The position numbers and the translations under genes are program-made. DNA of 64,000 bases from Salinibius halmophilus (GTDB lineage Bacteria; Pseudomonadota; Gammaproteobacteria; Pseudomonadales; Natronospirillaceae): assembly GCF_003577475.1 (NCBI RefSeq), contig NZ_QPEP01000015.1, positions 1-64,000 of the forward strand, in the 5' to 3' direction. Below, one piece after another: positions 17,411-25,953 of the stretch. A model generated the notes under the pieces. That model saw only the letters and a program-made list of their open reading frames with translations. It had not been told where the DNA came from and did not search any database. Position 1 is the stretch's first letter, and each line of letters starts with the position of its first letter.

Positions 17411-18127
17411 TCAGGCACCGTCTGCTGGATTTCTGCCGCTAGCGCTTAAAAGCGCAAGCTCAGATTCGTTTAGGTAGCGCCACTGTCCCAAAGGCAGCTC
17501 GCCAAGATAAAAGTCATTAATGGCAACACGTTTTAGATAAGTCACGCGAAAGCCATTGGCTTTCGCCATACGCCGTATTTGCCGATTAAGCCCCTGAGTT
17601 AAGTAAATCTCAAATCGATCATCACTAAGCCTTCTAACTTTACAAGGCAAAGTCAGAGTATCCAAAATAGCCACAGGCTCAGACATTTTCACCAAAAACT
17701 CATCAGGAAATGCACGATCTACCTGTACTTCATAGCGTTTCACATGGGCAAAATCAGGGTGCATAAGCTGATGGTGCAACTCACCATCATTGGTTAACAA
17801 AAGTAGCCCAAGGCTGTCTTTATCTAAGCGCCCAACAGGCATAACCTGCTCAGGCACATCAATAAAATTCACGATGCTATCAGCTCGACCTGCCACACAA
17901 TTACAGTTCACACCTACAGGTTTATGATAGGCAACATAGACCTTAGGTACCGCATTAGGCAGTGCCATACCGTCGACGGTAATTCTACAATCATCATTCA
18001 CCCAAATCGTCGTCTGCGCAATTTCACCATCCACACTCACTCGACCTGATTGAATCAACTTCACAGCCTTACGGCGAGAACACAAACCAGAGAGAGCAAT
18101 TTTTTTGGGAAGGGCAATGGTGGTCAA
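17411..18127 (-). CDS. rluF: RsuA/RluF-family 23S rRNA pseudouridine synthase
   Basis: The 238-residue enzyme has an N-terminal S4 RNA-binding domain (KKIALSGLCSRRKAVKLIQSGRVSVDG, residues 8-34). The pseudouridine synthase domain follows, with the catalytic aspartate (Asp102) in MPVGRLDKDSLGLLLLTNDG and the family motif QGLNRQIRRM near residue 190. RluF makes a pseudouridine near position 2604 of 23S rRNA. The RluF assignment over RluE or RsuA rests on overall resemblance and is moderate. Confidence 0.82.
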   Translation of the reverse strand: MTTIALPKKIALSGLCSRRKAVKLIQSGRVSVDGEIAQTTIWVNDDCRITVDGMALPNAVPKVYVAYHKPVGVNCNCVAGRADSIVNFIDVPEQVMPVGRLDKDSLGLLLLTNDGELHHQLMHPDFAHVKRYEVQVDRAFPDEFLVKMSEPVAILDTLTLPCKVRRLSDDRFEIYLTQGLNRQIRRMAKANGFRVTYLKRVAINDFYLGELPLGQWRYLNESELALLSASGRNPADGA

Positions 18128-18182
18128 TTGGGCGGCCTAATTAGTTAAGGGGTGGAGTGTATCAGGAAAACAACTGATCGGT

Positions 18183-18288
18183 TTAGCTGGACAGCCATGT
18201 ATTATTTTGTCGAGGGTACTACTAACGTGAACATCCATGATTTTTCCAGTTGAGACCACTTTTGCTATCAGCCAACAAGCTGCAAGGC
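18183..18288 (+). repeat. Right copy of the repeat flanking RAYT1 and rluF
   Basis: TTAGCTGGACAGCCATG and, further on, GAGACCACTTTTGCTATCAG with CAAGCTGCAAGGC match the unit at 16048-16112 in direct orientation. The right copy contains about 40 extra bases in the middle. Confidence 0.55.
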
Positions 18289-18324
18289 TATTAAGAAGCC
18301 ATAGAGCAACCGAGCATTTGCGAA

Positions 18325-19542
18325 TTATAGTGTGCACTCGTTGGTTACGAAGCGTCTTTCCTTGGTTAACCTAGCCAGCAAGTAGGTCATGACCAAAGCC
18401 GATAGAAATAGTACGCCTGCGGCAGCAGTAAACCCGAGTTCGGTTTGCCCTTCAGCGCTGATGGCTGCAATGAAAATATAACTAAACGACTGAACAGTCA
18501 TCACCATCATGCCTAAAACCCCCTCGGCACGGCCACGTGTTGAGCCATCGGTGTGTAAATGCATTAAGTTGGCGCGTGTTACTCTGTTAACAGACTTAAA
18601 AAAACCGAACAACGCAGCCAGGGCAACAAAGGTTATTAGGTTTGTTTGCCAGCTCATACTATAAACGGCTAGTGCCATTGCCAGCGCACCTAGCGGCAAG
18701 ATTTTTTCCAGAGCAATGTGTTGGTAAATTCGTTTAATCAACAGGCCGCTGGTTATCGCACCCAAGCCAATAAGAAGTTGGTATGAAGCAAACCAGCTAC
18801 CCGAAGCGCCTTGCTCACTAAGCCAAATCGGTACCAGTTGACCTAAAAACGTCAGCACGGGGTAACCAAGCTGTGCAGCAAAGATAAATGCAAAAAAGGT
18901 TTTGTCTGCCCAAACAATATCTTTACTTTGTTTCAGCTGCCGCCAAACACTCTCTTGCTGGCGGTTAAGCACTCGCCTTTGATGAGGGGTTACGAGGTAA
19001 CTAAATGTCGACAACATCGATGCGAATGCCGCTACTAGGCTAAAGGTCAAAAGCCCCCAGTTCTCCAGCATGATGACGCCGGTTGCACCAGCAAGCAAAA
19101 CGGTCATTTGCGCGACAATTTCTTGTTTTCCGCTAATGCCAGCGTATTCGCTTGGCTGCCAGTTCTCTTGCGTAAACGCATTATTGGTGCTCCACGCCAT
19201 ATTCATCGTGACCCAGTAAATCACTTGGCATAGGCCAAGTAGTAAGGGTGAAGCCATTTGTTTAACTACACATAGCGCAACAACGAAGGCGACGGCTGCT
19301 TGAATGACTTGGTTAGCGATTAATATCGTTTTACGTGAATAACGATCAATAAAGGTCGAAAGCAGAGGCGTCAGCGCAAAACTAGTGATTGTGCAGACCA
19401 AAGCAATGCTCGCAACAAAGCTACCTGTACCGCCATGAGTCAATATGTACCAAGGCAGTGCCAGCAAAATTAGACCCGTTGAGAGACCATCGAAAAAGCG
19501 AGCGGTTAAGTAGTTAAGGTCACGACGTGTGCTAGAGAACAT
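18325..19542 (-). CDS. MFS transporter, SoxR-controlled efflux candidate
   Basis: The 405-residue major facilitator protein has about 12 hydrophobic segments and an N-terminus like macrolide/EntS-type exporters (MFSSTRRDLNYLTARFFDGLS). I start at the ATG at 19542 because the SoxR-type promoter at 19576-19606 places transcription initiation near 19569, downstream of an in-frame ATG at 19590. It is divergent from soxR. The likely role is export of redox-cycling or toxic compounds from the cytoplasm; the substrate is unknown. Confidence 0.85.
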   Translation of the reverse strand: MFSSTRRDLNYLTARFFDGLSTGLILLALPWYILTHGGTGSFVASIALVCTITSFALTPLLSTFIDRYSRKTILIANQVIQAAVAFVVALCVVKQMASPLLLGLCQVIYWVTMNMAWSTNNAFTQENWQPSEYAGISGKQEIVAQMTVLLAGATGVIMLENWGLLTFSLVAAFASMLSTFSYLVTPHQRRVLNRQQESVWRQLKQSKDIVWADKTFFAFIFAAQLGYPVLTFLGQLVPIWLSEQGASGSWFASYQLLIGLGAITSGLLIKRIYQHIALEKILPLGALAMALAVYSMSWQTNLITFVALAALFGFFKSVNRVTRANLMHLHTDGSTRGRAEGVLGMMVMTVQSFSYIFIAAISAEGQTELGFTAAAGVLFLSALVMTYLLARLTKERRFVTNECTL

Positions 19543-19575
19543 AAATAGTCTTGTATTTGTTGATGTAATGGCGGC

Positions 19576-19606
19576 ACTATAGAACCTCAACCTATGTTGA
19601 GGTAAA
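19576..19606 (-). promoter_or_regulatory. SoxR box within a 19-bp-spacer promoter
   Basis: The perfect half-sites CCTCAACCTATGTTGAGG (19585-19602) match the known SoxR box CCTCAAGTTAACTTGAGG in both arms. On the minus strand TTTACC (-35, 19601-19606) and TATAGT (-10, 19576-19581) are separated by 19 bp, the over-long spacer that MerR-family activators such as SoxR untwist. The layout is the same as in the E. coli soxS promoter. Confidence 0.9.
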
Positions 19607-19613
19607 GGATTTT

Positions 19614-20072
19614 ATGTCACTTTCTATTGGTGTGGTTGCAAAACGCTCAAATGTCGCTGTTTCGGCACTACATTTTTATGAACGCAAAGGCCTGATTAGC
19701 AGTTATCGCAACGCCGGTAACCAGCGCAGGTTTGATCGCTCGGTGCTACGCCGTTTGGCCATTATTAAAGCAGCACAACAAATTGGCATGTCGTTGCAAG
19801 AAATCACTGATGCGCTAGCACACCTTCCAAAAAACGTTGCGCCAAGCCAAGCAGATTGGCAGCAACTCGCTAGTACGTGGCAAAACCAGTTGCAGGACAA
19901 AATTGCACGCTTAAAGCACTTAGAGAGGAACCTAGGTAGCTGTATTGGTTGTGGCTGTTTGTCGCTAGAAAAGTGTGCGCTCTATAACCCTGACGACGCT
20001 TTTAACAAATACAGGCCAGGTGAAAGCGTGTTGAGCGAACCTAAGTTAACAATCAGCAACGTTATTAAGTAG
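19614..20072 (+). CDS. soxR: Redox-sensitive MerR-family regulator SoxR
   Basis: The 152-residue protein has a MerR winged helix (IGVVAKRSNVAVSALHFYERKGL, residues 5-27) and a dimerisation helix. The [2Fe-2S] cluster motif is C110-x2-C113-x-C115-x5-C121 (SCIGCGCLSLEKC), with the same spacing as E. coli SoxR. Oxidised SoxR activates genes with the 19-bp-spacer promoter, here the divergent MFS gene. No soxS is next to it, as in many non-enteric bacteria where SoxR directly controls efflux and oxidoreductase genes. Confidence 0.95.
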   Translation: MSLSIGVVAKRSNVAVSALHFYERKGLISSYRNAGNQRRFDRSVLRRLAIIKAAQQIGMSLQEITDALAHLPKNVAPSQADWQQLASTWQNQLQDKIARLKHLERNLGSCIGCGCLSLEKCALYNPDDAFNKYRPGESVLSEPKLTISNVIK

Positions 20073-20362
20073 CGTTTAAATTTTTCTACGTGATAAGCAG
20101 CTTTAGTACAAGTGGCTAGGCTATTAACCCAGATTAACTTGCTGCCGTTTAGCAAATGAGCACTAACAAGACAGCCACCTTTTTTATTCCATGAGAACCA
20201 CACTACCTAGTTCTAACACCACTATCCCGGCAATTATTTGCAATCTTTCTAAAAAAAAGACGGTCTGCATATAATTCAGGAGTATCTGTATATTGGTTAA
20301 TTTACATCCTGCTAGCTTGTTAAGGCACATCGCTTAACAACACGCAAGCAAAGGATGACGTC

Positions 20363-21454
20363 ATGACTACTGTATCAAAACCATTAGAAGGCATAGTACT
20401 TAGCGAAAGTTTGGACGATAAAACCTCAGGTCTACTAGACTCAGAAACCTCAAAAACAGATAAGCCGGATAAGTATTTCGACTACTCCGCGCCAGCTACT
20501 TACAAAATAATCGTCGCTACCGGCAATAGTAATTCTCGGTCAGGTACTGATTCTACTGTTATGATCCGCTTGTTTGGCCCAAACGGTCATACTAGTCAAG
20601 TGCGCCTAAACGACCCTGATCGAGATGATTTCGAAAGAAATACAATTAATGGATTTGTACACTCGTCATATCAAGGAGACCTTGGCGCTAATATCGGTGC
20701 CCCATACGCTATTCAAATAGACCTCACAAATAATAGAGACAAGTGGGAACTACTATATATCAAAGTAGAATATACTTGTGGAAACTTTACTAGAGAGTCA
20801 ATGTTTCGCTACAACGGCTGGTTCGCGGATGCTGGTGAAGAGGGCGTAGGTGCAGGCGGCCGTTGGTCGGATGCCATATTCGTCGATGGTATGCAGAATC
20901 CTGGAAGTCTAATTACAATCAAACCAGAAGTGAGCTCTGCTTGGTTAGTTGTAGATAATCGAGGTTCCGACTTACCTTACGAAGAGCGTAAAAAGAAAAC
21001 CATCTCTGTATCTGATAGGCGCCTCTTTTCATCAAAAAAAACCAGTAGCAATACAATAGAATACTCACTTGCAGTGACTAAGTCTGGTGGTTTTTTTGGT
21101 CCGAATTATGAAATGGCCATAAAGAATAGCCATACAGAATCTATCGAGAAGCTAACTTCTAACGAAACCAGCATGGAAATATCAACAGAATACAACATAG
21201 AAACTACTGTTCCAGCCAGAACCCTTTATTTCAGTAAAATAAGACTACTTGCTGAAATAGATAATGCATCGCACTATGAAAATGGCGGCGATATTGTGCA
21301 AGCAATTCCTGAACAATCGCTCTCAAAAATGCTAAATGGTACAGACCAATCCGTATATAATAAAAGTTATAAAAACGGGGACGCCATTCCAGATGCTTTA
21401 AAGAGAGTATATGAACTCACCTTGGGCATGCCTTTCAAGCAAGAAATAGAATAG
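20363..21454 (+). CDS. PLAT/LH2-domain protein with an aerolysin-like C-terminal half
   Basis: The 363-residue protein has no signal peptide. Residues 46-140 match a PLAT domain: YKIIVATGNSNSRSGTDSTV, FERNTINGF, DLGANIGAPYAIQIDLTNNRDKWELLYIKVEY. PLAT domains bind lipids or partner proteins. Residues 225-300 are alternating Ser/Thr-rich strands (SNTIEYSLAVTKSGG, TSNETSMEISTEYNIETTVPARTLYF) that resemble pore-forming aerolysin/ETX-MTX2 cores; that part is inference. The gene is AT-richer than its neighbours. AAGGATGA precedes the ATG, and a strong hairpin follows at 21483. Confidence 0.6.
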   Translation: MTTVSKPLEGIVLSESLDDKTSGLLDSETSKTDKPDKYFDYSAPATYKIIVATGNSNSRSGTDSTVMIRLFGPNGHTSQVRLNDPDRDDFERNTINGFVHSSYQGDLGANIGAPYAIQIDLTNNRDKWELLYIKVEYTCGNFTRESMFRYNGWFADAGEEGVGAGGRWSDAIFVDGMQNPGSLITIKPEVSSAWLVVDNRGSDLPYEERKKKTISVSDRRLFSSKKTSSNTIEYSLAVTKSGGFFGPNYEMAIKNSHTESIEKLTSNETSMEISTEYNIETTVPARTLYFSKIRLLAEIDNASHYENGGDIVQAIPEQSLSKMLNGTDQSVYNKSYKNGDAIPDALKRVYELTLGMPFKQEIE

Positions 21455-21482
21455 CATCTGCATTATTTATAAGCACAATAGC

Positions 21483-21521
21483 ATAGCCATACATATTCTG
21501 TGTTTTACTATGTATGGCTAT
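21483..21521. terminator. Bidirectional terminator between the PLAT gene and sod
   Basis: A perfect 13-bp stem, ATAGCCATACATA and TATGTATGGCTAT, lies between two convergent genes with a T-rich loop. It probably serves both. Confidence 0.7.
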
Positions 21522-21528
21522 CTTCGAG

Positions 21529-22140
21529 TTACTGGCTCGCTTTGGCAAACTGCTCGCTTACATAGTCCCAGTTCACTACTTTCCACCAGTCTTCTACGTA
21601 GGCAGGTCGTTGGTTTTGATGTTTTAAGTAATAGGCGTGCTCCCACACATCACAAGCCAAAATAGGCGTGCCCTGTATCTGAGCAACATCCATCAAGGGG
21701 TTGTCTTGGTTCGCTGTTGTCGAAATCGCCAACTCGCCTTGTTTAGTCACCAAAAGCCAGGCAAAGCCAGAACCAAAGTGGCCTACGGCTGCTTGGGTGA
21801 ATTCATTTTTAAATGCTTCCATCGAGCCGTATTGCTGATTAATCGCGCTAAGCAAAGCATCACTCGGCTGGGTGTGTGTTGCAGGGGTCATGCTGTGCCA
21901 GTACACAATATGGTTGTAGTAACCACCACCGTGGTTGCGTACGGCTGGCGAGTATTGCGATACGTTTTTCAGAATCTCGGTGAGCGGGGCGCTAGCTAAG
22001 TCAGTGCCCTCTATGGCGGCAATAAACTTGTCGTAGTAGGTTTTGTGGTGCTTTAAGTGGTGAATGCGCATGGTTTGCTCATCTATTGCGGGCTCAAGCG
22101 CATCATAGGCGTAAGGAAGGTCATCGAAGTGGTGAATCAT
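21529..22140 (-). CDS. Fe/Mn-family superoxide dismutase
   Basis: The 203-residue enzyme converts superoxide to oxygen and peroxide. The metal ligands are visible: His in MRIHHLKHHKTYY, His in GGGYYNHIVYW, and Asp and His in ACDVWEHAYYLKHQ. The conserved FGSGFAWLL motif is present. The YYNH variant of the second ligand motif does not settle whether the metal is Fe or Mn. It lies downstream of the aldolase gene on the same strand, but 188 bases and a perfect palindrome separate them, so it probably has its own promoter. Confidence 0.93.
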   Translation of the reverse strand: MIHHFDDLPYAYDALEPAIDEQTMRIHHLKHHKTYYDKFIAAIEGTDLASAPLTEILKNVSQYSPAVRNHGGGYYNHIVYWHSMTPATHTQPSDALLSAINQQYGSMEAFKNEFTQAAVGHFGSGFAWLLVTKQGELAISTTANQDNPLMDVAQIQGTPILACDVWEHAYYLKHQNQRPAYVEDWWKVVNWDYVSEQFAKASQ

Positions 22141-22198
22141 ATCAGGCTCCTATTAGTGTTGTTCTAATAACTGCTCTGCGGATCTCTGCTGGCGGGGG

Positions 22199-22221
22199 TT
22201 GGGCCGAACGGTTCGGCCCAA
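22199..22221. other. Perfect 23-bp palindrome upstream of sod
   Basis: The two 11-base arms TTGGGCCGAAC and GTTCGGCCCAA surround a single G. There is no T-run on either strand, so it is either a weak terminator for the aldolase gene 108 bases upstream or an operator for the superoxide dismutase gene 59 bases downstream. Confidence 0.6.
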
Positions 22222-22328
22222 ACTGACAGGTAGTGGAGGCTTTGCAGGGCCTTGATATACCAGCCAGGTTTTTGGCTGCTTCCCATCCTTGGGTAAACCC
22301 ATATCCCTATTGGTCAGCGCAAAATCGG

Positions 22329-23222
22329 TTAGGTGCGCGAGGCTTGGTAGATAGGTTCAATGGTACGTGCCAGCGCTGCGTTAAAATCATCTTGTGGTTG
22401 GTCGGCATACAGCTCGTCGGTTAGCACACGCGAGAAGCTTGCAATCACTCCTTTGTTCACCGCTAATCGAGCATTGGCCTGCTCAAGCGGGAAGCCACCA
22501 GATAGCGCTACCACTTTTACAACGTTTTTATGGGCTATGGCGTCGGCATAAAGATTCGTTTCTTCCGGCAAAGACACCTTAATCATCACTAGCTGGTTGT
22601 CTTCTAGCTTGTTTAGTTCAGCTAGCAGCTCGCGCTTTAGAATGGCCTCGGCTTCGGCTTTTTCAGGGCTATTAATATCCACTTCTGGCTCTAGAATTGG
22701 CACCAAGCCTGCGGCAATAATCTGCTTACCAATCTCAAATTGCTGTGCGACCACGGCTTTAATACCGGCCTCATTAGCTTCCCATATCACGGCGCGCATT
22801 TTTGTGCCGAATACATCCATGGCTTTTGCGGCAGCTAGCAGCTCGTTTAGGCCTGGGATTGGCTTCATCAGCTGCACGCCGTTGGCTTTATCCTCTAACC
22901 CTTTGTCACACTTCAAGAATGGCACTACGCCCTTTTCTTCCCAGAGGTATTTCGACGACGGCTTGCCTTCAATTTCTCTATGCAACGTGTCTTCAAATAA
23001 AATTGCCCCAAGCACTTTGTCGCCATGAAAGGCTGGGCTAGTAATAATGCGCGAGCGCATCGCGTGAACCTGAGCAAACATTTCTTCGTCGTTGCTGTAA
23101 GCACTTTCATCTACGCCATAAGCTTTTAAGGCTTTGGGTGTGCTACCACCACTTTGGTCGAGTGCGGCAATAAAACCTTCTTGGGTGCGAAACTTCGCAA
23201 GTTGCCGTTCGAATGTGTTCAT
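22329..23222 (-). CDS. Class I fructose-bisphosphate aldolase
   Basis: The 297-residue Schiff-base aldolase carries the family segments AALDQSGGSTPKALKAYG, GAILFEDTLHREI, LEPEVDI and VALSGGFPLEQANARL. Class I enzymes need no metal and cleave fructose-1,6-bisphosphate through an active-site lysine. I start at the ATG at 23222 (MNTFERQLAKFRTQEG), which matches family starts; an upstream in-frame ATG would lie within the Fur-box region. A near-perfect Fur site 36 bases upstream suggests the gene is induced when iron is scarce. Confidence 0.93.
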   Translation of the reverse strand: MNTFERQLAKFRTQEGFIAALDQSGGSTPKALKAYGVDESAYSNDEEMFAQVHAMRSRIITSPAFHGDKVLGAILFEDTLHREIEGKPSSKYLWEEKGVVPFLKCDKGLEDKANGVQLMKPIPGLNELLAAAKAMDVFGTKMRAVIWEANEAGIKAVVAQQFEIGKQIIAAGLVPILEPEVDINSPEKAEAEAILKRELLAELNKLEDNQLVMIKVSLPEETNLYADAIAHKNVVKVVALSGGFPLEQANARLAVNKGVIASFSRVLTDELYADQPQDDFNAALARTIEPIYQASRT

Positions 23223-23257
23223 ACTCTCATTCCTAATCACCATAACATTTAACGTAA

Positions 23258-23272
23258 TGATATTTATTATCA
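23258..23272 (-). promoter_or_regulatory. Fur box in the aldolase promoter
   Basis: TGATATTTATTATCA matches the Fur 7-1-7 inverted repeat TGATAATNATTATCA at 13 of 14 fixed positions. A second, weaker palindrome (AATGATTTTCATT) lies at 23287-23299, consistent with paired Fur dimers. Confidence 0.75.
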
Positions 23273-23303
23273 TCTAATTTATCAAGAATGATTTTCATTA
23301 CTG

Positions 23304-23340
23304 AAAAGCGCGCCAACCAATCAAGGTTGCACGCGCTTTT
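23304..23340 (-). terminator. Terminator of the trhA gene
   Basis: AAAAGCGCG and CGCGCTTTT pair around an inner AACC/GGTT stem. It lies 28 bases beyond the stop of the hemolysin III family gene, and its A/T tails would allow it to work in both directions. Confidence 0.75.
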
Positions 23341-23367
23341 AAATTAGCTGTCGAGAAAGACCAGAAG

Positions 23368-24012
23368 CTACGGAATCACGTACCAGAACACCGCAGCGAA
23401 GTGACAGAAGCTACCTACTAATACAAAGGTGTGGAAAATTGCGTGGCCGAATGGAATGGCCTTAATGCTGTAGAAAATGGCCCCTACGGTGTAGGCAATA
23501 CCACCCCACAACAACCACATTAAGCCGCCAAACTCTAGGTTGTCCATCAGTGGCTTGGCAGCGCCAATAACTACCCAGCCCATGCCAACGTACATGGCCG
23601 TTGAGAGCTTGTCGAACTTACCGGTGAAGAATAACTTTAAAATCACACCAGCAACGGCCAAGACCCACACAATGCCAAAAATCACCCAGCCAACTGTGCC
23701 ATTAAGGGTTACCAGCGTGAATGGCGTGTAGGTACCGGCAATTAGTACATAAATGGCCGCGTGATCGAGCACCCGCAACCTAGCCCTTGCCTGTGGTTGC
23801 TGCACGGCATGGTAGAGCGTAGAAGCTGTGTAGAGAATAATTAAGCTGGCACCAAAAATGGCACTGCCAACAACGTGCCAAGCATCCCCATAAAAAGCCG
23901 ACCAAACTACCATCAACACCAATGCTGCAACGCTTAGTAGCGCACCAACACCATGGGTAATGATGTTAACCAACTCTTCACCGAATGAATAAAATTTACC
24001 TTGCTGAGACAT
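23368..24012 (-). CDS. trhA: Hemolysin III/TrhA-family membrane protein
   Basis: The 214-residue PAQR-related protein has seven hydrophobic segments. The family motifs are present: GEELVNIITHGVGALLS at the N-terminus with its His, SALxxSTLYH-like SxLYHAVQ, DHAAIYVLIAGTYTPF, and C-terminal HAIFHTFVLVGSFCHF, which supply the metal-site His and Asp residues. I start at the ATG at 24012, where AGGAG lies 6 bases upstream. TrhA proteins influence membrane lipid composition; the name hemolysin III is historical. Confidence 0.9.
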   Translation of the reverse strand: MSQQGKFYSFGEELVNIITHGVGALLSVAALVLMVVWSAFYGDAWHVVGSAIFGASLIILYTASTLYHAVQQPQARARLRVLDHAAIYVLIAGTYTPFTLVTLNGTVGWVIFGIVWVLAVAGVILKLFFTGKFDKLSTAMYVGMGWVVIGAAKPLMDNLEFGGLMWLLWGGIAYTVGAIFYSIKAIPFGHAIFHTFVLVGSFCHFAAVFWYVIP

Positions 24013-24241
24013 ACTGTACTCCTGATTTACCTGCACAGTGTAACGTTTTCGCCTGAACCTTGTGCAATTTTTGACCTTACTGCAACCCATATCTATGACA
24101 GTTGCATGAAGCACCTGGGTATTATTGGCATTAATTCATAAGTTGGCAGCAATGGTGCCATACCAATGAATAGAATTACTCGAGCGCGGCTAGTGCTAAG
24201 GCCCAACCTTTGGTATAGATGGTAACAAACTACCCGCTTGG

Positions 24242-24940
24242 ATGAGTCGAATGAAGTTTGTTGTAGCGACACTTAGCGCAGTGACCCTAAGTTATGCACA
24301 GGCGCAGTCATTACCAGAACAAATTACCCTAGCCGCAACCGACTGGTGCCCGTTTACCTGTGCTGCGGCACAAAACGGAAAAGTGGAAACCAAGCTGCGC
24401 CGTTATTTTTCTCGTTTGGGGGTTACGCTTACAGTTGAATACTACCCTTGGGTACGTGCTGTTACGCTAGCCGAACAAGGCGACCTAGATGGGGTGGTCA
24501 CACTATCAGAGGGCGAGTCGGACGTACTGGTGCATGGCGACGTGCCTATTCACTATTATCAAGACTGCTTCTACACCCGCCAAGAGAGCGACTGGCAATA
24601 TCACAATATCAACGACCTGACTGACATGAAACTAGGGTCAGTGGATGGCTACAGTTATAGTCGTGAAATCGATTCATATATTCGCGACTACCCAAGAAAC
24701 GGCGCCCAAATTTCTGGGGTAAACACCGTGCCTCGCCTAATGGGTATGCTTGAAAGTGGTAATGTTGATGCAATCATTGCCGAAAAGAGTATCGCTCAGC
24801 TATGGCTTCCAACCTACAAAATACAGCAAAGCACATGTTTAACAGAGCAACCGCTGTACGTAGCGTTTAACCCAAACCGCACCTGGGTTAACCTCGCCAT
24901 TGAGGGCATTGAGAGCCAGCTTGGCTACAGTAAACGCTAA
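24242..24940 (+). CDS. Periplasmic substrate-binding-like protein (SBP_bac_3 type)
   Basis: The 232-residue protein has a signal peptide (cleavage after SYAQA) and the two-lobe amino-acid-binding fold: LAATDWCPFTC, VEYYPWVRAVTLAEQGDLDGVV, LGSVDGYSYSREI, and MLESGNVDAIIAEK. No permease or ATPase gene is adjacent, so it is probably one of the solitary periplasmic binding proteins common in marine gammaproteobacteria. It contains several cysteines, unusual for the family. It overlaps the convergent CNNM gene by 4 bases. Confidence 0.82.
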   Translation: MSRMKFVVATLSAVTLSYAQAQSLPEQITLAATDWCPFTCAAAQNGKVETKLRRYFSRLGVTLTVEYYPWVRAVTLAEQGDLDGVVTLSEGESDVLVHGDVPIHYYQDCFYTRQESDWQYHNINDLTDMKLGSVDGYSYSREIDSYIRDYPRNGAQISGVNTVPRLMGMLESGNVDAIIAEKSIAQLWLPTYKIQQSTCLTEQPLYVAFNPNRTWVNLAIEGIESQLGYSKR

Positions 24941-25953
24941 CTTGTGCCCTTTAATTTACGGCTCCAGCGCTGCTTAGCATAGCGGCGCAAGTCCGACACA
25001 CTATCCGACTCGTCTATGATCTCTTGCCCTAGTACAGTTTCCAGAATGTCTTCCAGCGTTACTATTCCCAGCCAAGTGCCTAAGCTGTCGTACACCACAC
25101 AAATGTGCTGGCGTCCACGAAGCATTTCGCCCAGCAAATAGTCGATGTTGGTTTCGTCTTTTACTGTTAGCGCATCGTGACATACTTCGCGCAAGGCGCG
25201 CTGGCCATCCACAGAGCTCAAATCACCTTTATGAATGTACCCCACACACAAGCCATCTTCGCCAATTAGAGGGAAGCGTGAAAAGGGTAGTGATTTTGAC
25301 CAATCAAAAAATTCATTTACCGGCATATCTGGGTGCGCCACACGGCTCACAGTGCGTGGCGTCATAATGTCTTTGGCTTTAATTTCGTGCAGATACAGCG
25401 TGTTAACAATAATCTTGCGTTCTTCTTCGTCGATCACATGTTGATCGCGGCCAATCGCAGCCAGCGCACTGATTTCAGCCCGCACATCGTTTTCATGTTC
25501 ATTGGCACCAATGCGGCGGGTAATAAACTGCGACAACCATAAAAACGGCGCGAATACCCACATCATTACCCCTAGCGTGCTAGGTAGATATGGCGCCAGC
25601 GATCGCCAATAAACCGCGCCTATGGTTTTAGGAATAATTTCCGACAGAATCAAAATTAGCAGCGTCATCACCGCCGACGCCACGCCCAACCACGCTTCGC
25701 CAAATAGCACAGCTACTTGCGCACCCACCCCGGTAGCCCCTGCGGTATGGGCAATGGTATTAAGCGTTAATATGGCCGACAACGGGTCATCAATCTTGTC
25801 TTTAAGCTTGCGCAAACGCTCCGACAACACTGGGTTCTCGGCATGCAAAGATCGAATATAACTTGGCGTAATCGATAGCAACGCCGCTTCTAAAATAGAG
25901 CAAAGAAATGAAAAACCGATTGAAATGGCTGCAAAAAGCAGTAACAGCGTCAT
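24937..25953 (-). CDS. CNNM/DUF21 membrane protein with CBS pair
   Basis: The 338-residue protein has an N-terminal CNNM (DUF21) domain with about four membrane segments, including TLNTIAHTAGATGVGAQVA. A cytoplasmic CBS pair follows (about residues 195-315, KAKDIMTPRTVSRVAHPD and GIVTLEDILETVLGQEI). The C-terminal CorC_HlyC transporter-associated domain is absent, so it is the short form. Relatives are linked to Mg2+/Co2+ homeostasis. Confidence 0.88.
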   Translation of the reverse strand: MTLLLLFAAISIGFSFLCSILEAALLSITPSYIRSLHAENPVLSERLRKLKDKIDDPLSAILTLNTIAHTAGATGVGAQVAVLFGEAWLGVASAVMTLLILILSEIIPKTIGAVYWRSLAPYLPSTLGVMMWVFAPFLWLSQFITRRIGANEHENDVRAEISALAAIGRDQHVIDEEERKIIVNTLYLHEIKAKDIMTPRTVSRVAHPDMPVNEFFDWSKSLPFSRFPLIGEDGLCVGYIHKGDLSSVDGQRALREVCHDALTVKDETNIDYLLGEMLRGRQHICVVYDSLGTWLGIVTLEDILETVLGQEIIDESDSVSDLRRYAKQRWSRKLKGTS

